Of a DNA stretch of 64,000 nucleotides, positions 44,601 to 53,900 are shown one piece after another (within the stretch, counting starts at the first letter, position 1; the number at the start of each line of letters is the position of its first letter). The translations under genes and the position numbers were made by a program. The notes beneath the pieces were generated by a model. It was not told where the DNA came from. It saw only the letters and a list, made by a program, of their open reading frames with translations, and made no database searches. Origin of the DNA: Acanthaster planci (Eukaryota > Echinodermata > Asteroidea > Valvatida > Acanthasteridae); the NCBI RefSeq assembly GCF_001949145.1, contig NW_019091357.1, positions 2,551,427-2,615,426 of the forward strand, read 5' to 3'.

Positions 44601-46722
44601 AAGTATTCCTATTTACTGTGTTACCAGGCTATTGAAGAGGGCAGCCTGGACATGTTGGATAACACCGACTTCCAGGATACAGACATCCCCTTTGAGGTTC
44701 CCCTTCCAGAGCGCCAGCATGTGCCGGTAGGATATACCCGTTGCTTTCAATGGAATATAACGAAAGGAATAAAAATATTTGAAAAACATACTGGTCGGAC
44801 GAAACTAGGTCTAATAATCAGCAATTCGAAGCTCTTTATTACAGCTAGGAGAATTTCTGCAGTGCCTACCACCATTTTTAATGAAAGAATTAAAACATCT
44901 CTTTACCAATGTGTGTGTCCTTTGCTGAATTTATTTAAATTGGAAATGATATCAGTCAGTATATGAAAGAACTTCATACAATCCTGACTTTAAATTTAAT
45001 GCAGTTGGAGTAATTTGATTTATAATTTATGATTTTTATGAATTTAAAATAGCAATCAATTTTAATGTATGGAAGCCATTTTCAATATGATTAAGGCCTT
45101 GACTTTAGGTTGAATTAAGTTGGTTGTGAGCGAAAAAGAAATTAATCCCAAACAGTCAAATACTGGACTAATTCATTTTTTGGACACTAGCGTGAATTTT
45201 CGAGAAAGCGTGTTGGATTACGGTTAAACCTAGTCTTGATGGAACTTGCCTCCATAATTAACTGACTTGGTGCAGTCTGCTCACTACTTTTACATGTACT
45301 CTGGAAACCTTTTCCTTCCTGCTGCAAATTTTAATGGGAGCTAGAAATAATCGGGAATAATGCTTGAATTTGTCAGTGGTGCTGAAATGTTTGTCTGCAT
45401 TCCGTAACTTTTCAGGAAGATAAAAAGGAGGAGGTGAAGGAATGGGTCCTGGCCGTGTCCATGGACCAGCAAGTGGAGCAATGTCTGGATCACGACGAAA
45501 GAGACACCTACGTGGCCTCCTTGATAGCGGCTAACACCAACATACAATCACTACCATGCGTTATCACTGGTGAGCAATTCAAGTAGTATCCGGGACGGAT
45601 ACTATACATGTGATACATTTAATGTACTGTGTGATGTACTGGTGAAGTATAGAAAAAGTATCCGTGACAGATTCTAATACTGATCTACATTCATGACGTG
45701 CTATTACTGTACTGTTAGGCTTGATATCAGTCATCATCACAATATAATTGTTACATTCAGATATTACTGTTGAGGTATACAAAGTGCTACTTTATACCAA
45801 GATACAGTGAGTACATTATGTCATTGGTGAGTTTCACCAAGTTACAGTGAGCACATTATTTCATTGGTGAGTTTCACCAAGTTACAGTGAACACATTATT
45901 TCATGGGGAAGTTTTACGAGTAGCATGCGCCATGAGAGTTAAAACAAGAGTATTTCTGATACACGTTGAGAAGGTAGTCCGATACCAGCATACAGTACCT
46001 ATCTTGGGGGTTGAAGACTCCGTGCTTTACAGACGGCTAAGTCATTGCGTCGTCGTTGAGACCGTGACGAGACCATGCGAGTGACTGGTCACAAGGAACA
46101 GGTTGAGCAAAAATAAAAGGGTGTTTTGTAGCTTGAATTCAGAGTGGAGGTCTTGGGTTGATGGTCTCGTGAGGGTCTTGCGGGGTCTTGTGATAGCAGT
46201 AAAAGGTCTCGACCGCAAAACTTTAAGACTGTCTATAGGTCAAAAAGGAATGGATCAGCTAGTAGAACACACTAGACCGCCTTTTTGTTGAAAAAAGTGA
46301 CCTGTTTGGTTGCAGGTTATCCCGTGCTGCGGAACAAACTGGAGTTTAAGAGACCGGGCAAAGCCGCCAACAAAGATGATTGGAACAAGTTCCTCATGGC
46401 CACAAAGGTAATACTCAAATCCTTGCACAAATGCATTCTCCATCTCCCAGTTATAATCTTGTTGTCCCCGCCCCCTTTCCAGCCCACAAGGATAGATGTG
46501 GGAGGCCCCAAACGTGTATTTACATCCAGTGTTTTTACTCAAGCTTGGGCTCCGTTTCGACTTAATCTGCACAGATCCTACAGATTCTGATGAGGTTTGT
46601 GCCGTCACCTAGTTTTTGTCTTTTACCCGTAGATGTCGCACAGCCCCGACTGCCAAGACGTCTTGAAGTTCATCGGTCAGTGGTGCGGAGCAGCACCCAA
46701 TCAGAGCTACACATTCCAGTGA
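23655..46722 (+). CDS. IFT172: Intraflagellar transport protein 172 (38 exons, complete)
   Basis: Largest subunit of the IFT-B complex (peripheral IFT-B2 group), needed for cilium assembly and for tip turnaround of transport trains. I traced 38 exons with matching splice phases to a 1751-aa product, essentially the length of vertebrate IFT172; no exon is missing, including across the gaps at 27082-27152 and 39773-40166. The start ATG (23655) opens the conserved [13 protein letters not shown] peptide, and exon 2 carries [20 protein letters not shown]. The N-terminal part (exons 1-12, about residues 1-609) is the double WD40 propeller region; exons 13-38 encode the TPR-like alpha-solenoid with repeated KAIE/EAID-type helices. 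The C-terminus, [18 protein letters not shown], is typical. Stop TGA 46720-46722. Exon coordinates are given in the two block entries. Several introns hold repeats, notably introns 3, 7, 16-17, 32 and 34. Confidence 0.97.
25296..25421. mobile_element. GGCCTGTTT-family fold-back element, truncated (IFT172 intron 3)
   Basis: Starts gggcctgtttgtttttacat, continues tgcaatcagtgatctgacgt and ends within gatccagatccgcgtt. The last 15 or so bases expected of the right terminus are missing. It ends only about 30 bp before the acceptor of exon 4. Confidence 0.55.
27082..27152. other. Assembly gap (71 N) in IFT172 intron 6
   Basis: Run of undetermined bases. The flanking exons join into a continuous conserved peptide, so no exon is expected inside. 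Confidence 0.99.
27410..27710. repeat. Minisatellite-like tandem repeat in IFT172 intron 7
   Basis: Irregular repeats of a unit close to gacttgtgaggacttatattg fill this stretch, with units of roughly 15-30 bp, many substitutions and a strong strand bias (TTGGACTT against few A/C-rich blocks). Confidence 0.75.
30330..30500 (-). mobile_element. tRNA-derived SINE-like copy (IFT172 intron 12)
   Basis: Minus-strand B-box GGTTCGAATCC (plus-strand ggattcgaacc, 30449-30459). The downstream block (plus strand agggaaaaccgattgaatca, then ggtagggactgaaaa) matches the copy at 8700-8900. The A-box is weak and borders are approximate. Confidence 0.55.
32043..32120 (+). mobile_element. Degraded SINE-like fragment (IFT172 intron 15)
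   Basis: The run gtctgcacgagtgagcaggt followed by gatcgtgggttcagtttcac resembles 33453-33495 (gtctgcactcgtaagcaggt, ggtcgtgggttcgagcccca). The B-box is mutated. It is an older copy of the same tRNA-like family. Confidence 0.45.
33429..33560 (+). mobile_element. tRNA-derived SINE-like copy (IFT172 intron 17)
   Basis: A-box-like tggtcgaatggttaag (33436-33451) and perfect B-box ggttcgagccc (33480-33490), followed by ccaccc and a non-tRNA tail ending near acttcggtgtaagggcaaat. The anticodon arm ctgc-actcgtaa-gcag has an 8-base loop and no acceptor stem forms, so it is a SINE copy and not a tRNA gene. Confidence 0.6.
34920..34933 (-). promoter_or_regulatory. X-box (RFX site) match in IFT172 intron 19
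   Basis: On the minus strand GTAACC-AT-AGCAAC fits the RFX X-box consensus GTNRCC-N(0-3)-RGYAAC exactly. RFX factors drive ciliary genes, but this site is about 11 kb inside the gene, and about one such match is expected by chance in 64 kb. Speculative. Confidence 0.25.
39737..40240. repeat. Repeat-flanked assembly gap in IFT172 intron 27
   Basis: The gap (394 N, 39773-40166) is bracketed by direct copies of the same sequence: aatccattagggtgggttct followed by ggtgtcagtgaacccactga on the left (39726-39772), and the same with two substitutions on the right (40168-40214). The shared motif belongs to the GGCCTGTTT fold-back family. The gap probably hides a tandem or inverted array of it. Exons 27 and 28 on either side join to a continuous conserved peptide. 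Confidence 0.7.
42540..42955. repeat. 'TGGAAAA'-rich dispersed repeat (IFT172 intron 32)
   Basis: Recurrent tcatggaaaa, cttggaaaa and cctggaaaag motifs over about 400 bp, ending in gattgctgtgggaaccctg immediately before exon 33. The run is strand-biased and internally repetitive. Similar TGGAAAA-rich elements occur in many marine animal genomes; I cannot name the family. Confidence 0.5.
43490..43675 (+). repeat. Dispersed repeat family R1 copy (IFT172 intron 33)
   Basis: Contains cgcaagaccaccacaagacc, tccgaattcaggtcacaagc and tcttgtgaccagtctcatgg. The reverse complement of 46010-46215 shows the same blocks in the same order, and 600-775 and 20130-20255 share parts. It is a dispersed element of unknown class. 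Confidence 0.55.
44108..44627 (+). repeat. Exon-derived tandem repeat array (IFT172 intron 34)
   Basis: A partial unit and four fuller units of about 104-125 bp. The landmark gaagg recurs at 44196, 44301, 44405 and 44509, and the matching point of the real exon is 44634. Each unit contains a version of gataacactgacctctggga, which corresponds to gataacaccgacttccagga in exon 35. The last unit (44500-44570) still reads the peptide [13 protein letters not shown] beside the real [13 protein letters not shown]. The acceptor AG of exon 35 is GG in this copy and the nearby AGs lead to stop codons, so these are decayed exon copies. Confidence 0.8.
45798..45905. repeat. 40-bp tandem repeat, three units (IFT172 intron 36)
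   Basis: Units starting ccaagttacagtgagcacat at 45798 (variant), 45838 and 45878, each containing attatttcattggtgagttt. Near-identical units suggest recent expansion. Confidence 0.8.
46010..46215 (-). repeat. Dispersed repeat family R1, inverted copy (IFT172 intron 36)
   Basis: The reverse complement reads caagacctccactctgaatt, ccttgtgaccagtcact and catggtctcgtcacggtctc, matching the plus-strand copy at 43490-43675 in the same order. The two form an inverted pair about 2.5 kb apart. Confidence 0.55.
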
Positions 46723-49700
46723 ATTCATTGAACTGCCGTGTGTCCAAATTTGTCACGACAGTTCAAGTTTACGAAAATGACGGAAAATCAGACCAGTGCT
46801 TTTCTTGTGAAATACATGTAGCAATACATGTACTTGTGTTGAGACGGCAGGTTTGAATAGATAGATTTCATTTCTTTTCAATTGTATTTAGAATACACTG
46901 CTCCGGTAATCACTTTTGTTATTTTCATTTTGAAATGCTTTCGTCCGACTGTAAGGCGTCTATTCACGGGTGAGAAAGAAAAAGTCAAGAATACCAGAAA
47001 AAGTGTAAGCATAATTGTAAGACATGATTGTCTAAACTCTGTGTATATGAGGGATACGTATGCCGACATTATATTCATATACAAATAAAAGTAGGGATTT
47101 AGCGTGGTCCTCAGTCATGCACAAGTTACTTTTGTGTATCGCACTCGAGGGCAGCTGGCAGAACCATTTTTTTTGGGGGGGGAGCGATTTTTTGCCGAGT
47201 GCCAAGAATTTGGAAATTTCTACACGTTTGAATCTATTGTGGCTTTTCTGAGGCCCAGGGCAAGGCTAAACTTTGGCCGTTTTACCCGGCTTGCGTTGGA
47301 ACGGCATTAGAAAGCCCTTTTTGGGGGTAGCATGGCCCCCCTCGCCCTATCCTATCCACCAGTGATCATAATACTTGATGAATCGGCCAGTCAATAAAGG
47401 TTACTCCCCGAGATGGTAGTTTTCATTTAAATTTTTGATACACGACCGTGTAACCCCTGCCTTGTACCACTCCATTAAAAGTGGCCAGTGATCTTAAGAA
47501 ATCGAGCAACTTTTGGAATTGTAATCGGGAACATCGGTTATCTTGTAGTTGCCAGATTTGGAGCGTTCTGTTTCAGATTGTTGATAACATGATTTGCGTT
47601 AATTTTTTGTGAATATTCCTACATACTGGAAGTCTGGTATCGGGCAAAATGTCTGGCCGGCTTACACCACCATTCATCGGAGGAACCCCTGTGATTGTGT
47701 AAATTTGCCTGTGGGAACCAGGAACCCGCCAGAGGGCGCGGCACTCATTGATTTGTGTATTTAGAAACAATTTTTATTACTAACTGTTCTGAGTGAGGTT
47801 TGGTTTATGACAGATTTTCGAAGCAAGTAATATTCCTGATACTGTTTACTCTGACAGTGAGTTATTAAAATTGCTATTAAAAATACATTCTAGCTGTCAA
47901 GGATGGTTCAAATCTGTGTAATTGTGCTTCAGTACAGTTTAATAATTTAATGAAGTTCTTCTAAACAGCCTCTAATGTAGATGGTGGTGTTTTAATTTAA
48001 GTGTTGCTGAATATTTATGAGTACAGACAAGGGCAGGTCGAGGACCGAATTCCCGAAGGGGGGAGTGGATTGTTTGGGGGGCTCAAAGTTATTAAACCAA
48101 TGTTGTGATGTTACCCTATTCAGTAAAATGTCGATTAGCCTTGAGAATGTACAGTGTGGACTTTCTTCGAAAACTGACAGATCAAACTTTACGTGATAAA
48201 CACACGAAAAGCACTCGTGACATTAAATTACGACGTCAAACACGGTGAGAAACGCTCTAAAAAATTGTAGAAACAGTAGATTGTTCTAGACGTTCAATAC
48301 TCATTTTTTTTAGATTTGACGCGGCAACGTTTTCTGTTGAGACAAGCGATTTTTAATTAAAGTGAACCGCTCCTTCCATTCCACTATTTAACGTTTTGAA
48401 TGTGTCTCTTTCAAAACGTCCATTTTATTTTTTTTCAATTTTAATTTAGATTTCCATTCTAATGGTATACGTATAATTTTTATTATTTTGATCCTTTTGG
48501 GGGGGGGTTCGTTTTAAAATTCACACGCAGCCACTTCACATTCGGTTAAACCTCAGTTTTAACTCCTCCGTTATTAAACAATTTTTTTTTAAGAACTTCA
48601 ACAATCACAAAGTAACAATTTTGCAAAACAGATGAATCGTTTAGAAACTTACGTACGATACTTCCCAGATGAGTGAGATGAATTCCAAATGCATGTTTCC
48701 AAACGGAAGAATTTCCTTTGGCGACCGGGGGATTTCAAAGAATAAGCACCTACTTCCACGGTTGTAAACGTCATCTTCATTTGAAGAGACAGTCATCAGT
48801 ATGTAGTTCTCGTATCAGTCACTCAAGAAACTTGCTTCTTGGTGGTGTAGACAATCCCCAGCTCCGTACAGTCACATCGATAGCCGTTGCCAACTCAAAT
48901 TTAGCATATTTCTGCGACTAACATATAGATAGGCTATAAATCCATTTGGACCGTAAGACAGTGTACGTGCCGAGCGATACACTGATGGTGTCGACTGCAT
49001 GTCTGTGTGGTATTCCGCGTAAAGCAACATATGCAGCAAGGTATGAGACGGAGAGAACCCCCCCCCCTGCTTTGCGTTGATCATTGTCTCGCAGGAATCT
49101 GGGGAATTCCTTTCAGACACCTTGGGGGGGATGTGTTAAGTAACAATAGTCTGGAATGTGTATAGGGATTGGATATGTTGGGGGGGTACCCCTCGGTCTC
49201 ATTTCTTGCTGGGTATATAAAGCATGTACTGCGCCTGCGAAAGAAAAAATAGCTGTGCACCCAGCTGATGGGGTTAATACTCAACGGCTTGGGGCAGGAG
49301 TGAAGCTTTTATGTACACGCAAATGTACATAGCTAGCCAACGCCGGACAAAACATTTTGTATACAAAATGACCTTTGAGGAAAGACTCCTTCGCACACAG
49401 TTCCTCCATTTTACAGCCTCGTTTAATATCTCACAACACCCGTTTTATCACAATTTGGAAGCTGCTTCTGCGTATATTAAACACGAAAGAGGATATTGAT
49501 CTATAACGCTTCATTTCCATCCAACATTCGCTACGTGTAGGTATATACAGTATATACAAATGCCTAAATATTTTATACAGCTGCTGTTATGCCTCGATTT
49601 ATTACAACGACAAACTTTTTTTTCTTGCTATGAATACACATTCAGGGAAATGGTGAATTATTTCCATTGACCTACGGTGACCTATATCAGTTGTCGAAAA

Positions 49701-50911
49701 TATATCTCTTTGTCTAAAATCTTATAGAAATCATTGTGTTTACTTAAATTTTACAATGAGTAGGCTGTTTCAAACCGTTTTTACGGATTTCTTAAGTTTT
49801 TAGTCACTCAAAACGATGCATATTTACAAACGAATTTTGTTTCGCAATATTTCAGCTAATCTCCTGGCTTCTGCGTGCTTTATTTAAGTGGAACAAATTT
49901 CAATATATGTGTTAATCGATCATTCTAAATTAAATTTTGAATAGTTTAAAATTGCAAACACTTCCGCGATTCGCTTTGTTCCCATGATGGAATTTTCTGA
50001 CTATTTAAACCATTACAATGTCTAATACAGTATTAAACCAACTTCAACTTTCCAAGTTAAAAATAACTTCATACATAATACGAGAGAGTATCAATCACTT
50101 CTGGGGGCAACAAATTATTCATGAAACCCCTTTATTTGTAGAATAAAAATTAAAAGATTAAACAGGTCAATAGTTAACTTTTCATGAATGAAGCGAAAAA
50201 ACGACTAGTATGCTAAACGTGTGCACCAGCCGTTATTTCTACTTGGAGGCAAAGTGTATACGCCTCACCGTGATGACTTTCACCGAAGCACGTCCGGTGC
50301 AACCCAAGGGTGGATGGCGGAGGACCAGCTTTCAGTAGTGTGGTTTTTGGAGGCAAGTTTTTGTTAGCCTTGTTCAATATCCATTCCTCCGCCACTGAGA
50401 AGGGCCACAGAAAATAAACAAGATATATTTAGTTGCATCTTTTGACCCCAAAAGTAATAAATTTCATCCTTCCCCCCCCAAAAAAAAAAAATCGGTTGGG
50501 GATCCATTCTTGGTGCAAACAATAGCACTTGACAATGTACAGCAGTTGCCTGAGTATTTGATAGCAAGGACATTACCTGAAAGTGTACGGGCAAATAGCA
50601 ACCACCAACTGGGAGCAAAAGCTACCTGGCTTGCGGCTTGCGATATAAGGACAGAGAAACAGAACTACGAAATAAATGAGCGCATATCCTTTATACATGT
50701 ACAAACACCTGAGGTTATTTTTAACATTGGGTGAAAGTCCCGTTAAAATCGAACTTACCTCTACGATTCTGCGTTGAAAATATGATAACATATTTCATGA
50801 CTTGGTACAATCAATGACGTTTTCGATTCATTCCTACCCAATCCCTTGAGGGCCCATGATGCCCATTGATATCAATATGCACAACGAACCATTTTGTCGT
50901 AATTATCGTAT
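46723..50911. other. Intergenic region between IFT172 and the MFS gene (convergent 3' ends)
   Basis: About 4.2 kb that separates two convergent genes, so it should hold both 3' untranslated regions. Apart from the IFT172 polyadenylation signal at 47084 I see no gene. Sequence is AT-rich with homopolymer runs and scattered tacatgtac motifs; open frames are short and unsupported. Confidence 0.55.
47084..47089 (+). terminator. Candidate polyadenylation signal AATAAA of IFT172
   Basis: AATAAA about 360 nt after the IFT172 stop codon, followed by a T/G-containing stretch. It is the first canonical hexamer downstream. A second hexamer (tcaataaagg) lies near 47393. Confidence 0.5.
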
Positions 50912-53900
50912 TTAAATTTTGCTTTCGATCTCGTATGCCATGTTAGAGGCTCCCACACTTCGATATCGCACATTCTCCTCTGTGGGTGGAGCCCTCGTAT
51001 CCTCGTCTTTGTTAGCATTGTTGCCACGGGTTTGTGAACTTGCATCATCCGCTGGTCTCCGGCGGCACAATACCCGGGACATGAGCGCCCTCTTGAGGGG
51101 AATCAACAGCGCACACACCACCGACGCGACGAAACTCGCCACCACCACGAACAGGCTCAAGGTGTAGTCGCCTGTCAAATCGTAAAATACACCTGCAGGC
51201 AAACGCATATATTAAAATACATCATTTCGAGCAGCCGTGCAGGGCTGGCCTTTATACAATACAAACAGTAGGCTACGCACTGCGAAAATGGCCTATGAAA
51301 AGTTTGGGGGCGTATAAGAAAATAATTCGATAATGATAAAATAGGCCTACCCGTATTTTTGATACCGTGTTGGTGTACCATATAGAACACGAACAACGAC
51401 ACACAAGAAACGTTTCCTTGAACTGCCGACGTGTGGAAGTAAATTTAACACTGACTTGTTCATAGCTCAAATGTTCGAACATCGACGGCACATCAGCGCT
51501 AACCACCACGTACTGTATGAAAGAGATATTAATGGCTAAAGGGAGTAAAGCCTACAAGACACTGGTGCCTAGGGCCTACAAAACACCGGTGCCTAGGCCT
51601 GCCAACCGCCTAACCCAGCCCTGAAATTATGTGGGAAACTGTTCATTCGTAACCTTCGTTCTACTGACAAAGCCTGTACACTGGAAGCCTGGTGCACGTT
51701 TGTCGTGAAATAGTGGGCGTGGTTGAGTGATAGAAGGCTTATAGGTACCTGTCAACGGAGAGCCAATCAGCACGCCCGTTCCGAAGCCGAGTACAGCGAT
51801 GGCAACAACAGCGCGAGGGCTGTAGTTCTGGAAGAGTTCACCCGCAGCTGCGAAGCACACGCCATGAACACCTCCACGACAGAAGCCCCAAACTATACAT
51901 GTATTTGGAAACAAACGCACGACAGTTATTCAGAAGCGTTGAGAAAGAAATCAAAGAAACCATTGCAAAGTTCCTGAATTTCCCTCAGTAAAAGCAAGAA
52001 TCCCCAAACCCTTGAAACTATAAACAGCGTGCACTGACTAAAATACAAGTTGACCGGAATGAGTTGAAAATGTTTCGGTGAAAAAAAAGAATCCCTCCGA
52101 AGAAGATGGCTTTAAAGCCTCAGAATCCAGATTAACTGACAAAGCCTCCATTTTTGTGGGACACGTGTAAGACTTCCAAATGACTAACACCAAATCTGTT
52201 TCTTGTTGACCTTCTTGTTTACCAGAGCATGACTACATTTTAAAGGAATGCTTTGCAATACACAATTCAGGTAGAAAAACAAGTTGCGAGTCTAGCCCCG
52301 CAGTCTGGCTGGAAACTGACTACAGGTTACTAAGCAACATCCAGGCAACTGTACCGATGTATGTTACCTACGTATTCTTCATGGTATCTAAAAAATGGTC
52401 TGTCAACATTTTAAACATCATTTAGTTCTCAATGAAACTAACAAGTGCTAATCAATAATGTATATAGCTAATTCAGAAAACAATGTGTAAACTAAGACAA
52501 AAGCACGCTGTCGGGAGTCCAACACATCTGGTGAGCAAGGCTTCCTGACGGGGAAGCCATCAGTTTGTTCGGTGTCTTACCGACTGCCAAGACGACCGTA
52601 CTCCAGAATGCTGAAAAGACGGTGAAGAGGCCGGAAATCACAGCCCCGCCGACCGAGCTCACCACCACCACGTACAGCTTCAGGCACGGCAGACGATCCC
52701 CGAACACGGCAACGGTGAGTTTGCCCAGGATCTCGCCAGCTCCCGAGGCGGTCAGGGCCACTGATATCCTCTCGGTAGAGAGCCCGATCCCTTCCATGAA
52801 GCTCGACTTTGTGTGAAGCAAGAAAAACAGACAGACTAGAGGCTTTGGGGGTTGTTTCGCGGACAGTTAGACACAAATTGAATGTGCCGGAAGTTCTCTC
52901 ATATTCAGACAAGGCCATCCACCTTTACTTAATAAATGAGTCTACACTGTTTACAAACAAACAAACCAACCGACAAAAAAAAACAAAAAACTGCTGCAAA
53001 ATACATAATCCCCCTTTTTTGTTAGTCAATTGGAGTTAAATAAAATTAGCAAACTGATCAATGATTTGTTTTGCTTTCCCTGTGTGGCCAAGTGGTTAGG
53101 GTCAGGTTCCATCATAGGGTTGGAGGTTCGAATCCCGGCCGCTGGCTTCTTTTTTTTGTGGCCCTTGGCAAGCCACTACATCCTTGCTTGCCTCTCTCCA
53201 TCCAGGAGTGTAAATGGGTACCAGCATTAGCTGGGGAAGCAACCTGCGATGGACTGGCATCCCATCCAGGGGAGAATAGAAATATTCTCGGTCGTTTAAT
53301 GCCAAGGAAACCGCAATAAACACAGGCCTGATGAGCCAAATTGGCTCAGATCAGACTTGCTACATACTTGTACATGTACACACACCCGTTCTGACGGTAT
53401 CAACCCTAAGGGCCTATTTGTTTTCACACGGATTTTGATCTCGATCATTGATCCCCAAGCTGGTTCGCGTTAACCATGGGGGCGGGGGTTCTGACGTCAG
53501 TGAACCAACGTCAGATCACTGATCGCGATCTGGAGCCGCGTGAAAGAAACAGGCCCCAATATCCAACCAATTCTTTTGAGCAAGGGATGTCGCTGGTGCA
53601 TGGATATTTATTTAATCTCACACTATTCGATGATACTTACGAAGTTGATAATGGCAAAGGTCCAGCCGAGCTGAGCGGTGGTGATGGATGACACCCACAG
53701 CCACACCTCGACATTCAGCACTTTCTCACAGAACGACTTCAGACTCCCAACGCGACTTGGGACATCTCCCGTTAAGTCGGAGCCGCTGCGTGCCTGATCA
53801 TCGGCTACCTGACCTTGGTCAGGCGCTCCAGACTCCACGGGAACTTCGGGTTTAGGGTTGGTGCAGTCTTGATCACTCGCCGGGTCCTCCGCGGCCTTGA

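Larger units (their letters stand above)
30611..46722 (+). other. IFT172: IFT172 exons 13-38 (TPR-like solenoid half)
   Basis: Exons: 30611-30803, 31236-31328, 31857-31934, 32198-32446, 33075-33153, 33803-33923, 34400-34544, 35334-35423, 35830-35927, 36566-36701, 36989-37105, 37522-37664, 38026-38184, 38494-38674, 39535-39644, 40284-40419, 40637-40735, 41162-41335, 41795-41998, 42355-42465, 42987-43106, 43723-43878, 44628-44726, 45416-45569, 46316-46407, 46633-46722. Landmarks: [15 protein letters not shown] in exon 16, YLWAKSLGG in exon 24, [20 protein letters not shown] across exons 25-26, [17 protein letters not shown] in exon 31 and [19 protein letters not shown] in exon 37. The exon 19 start at 34400 was chosen so that the peptide reads CSQKAIEAA, as family conservation demands. 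Confidence 0.92.
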
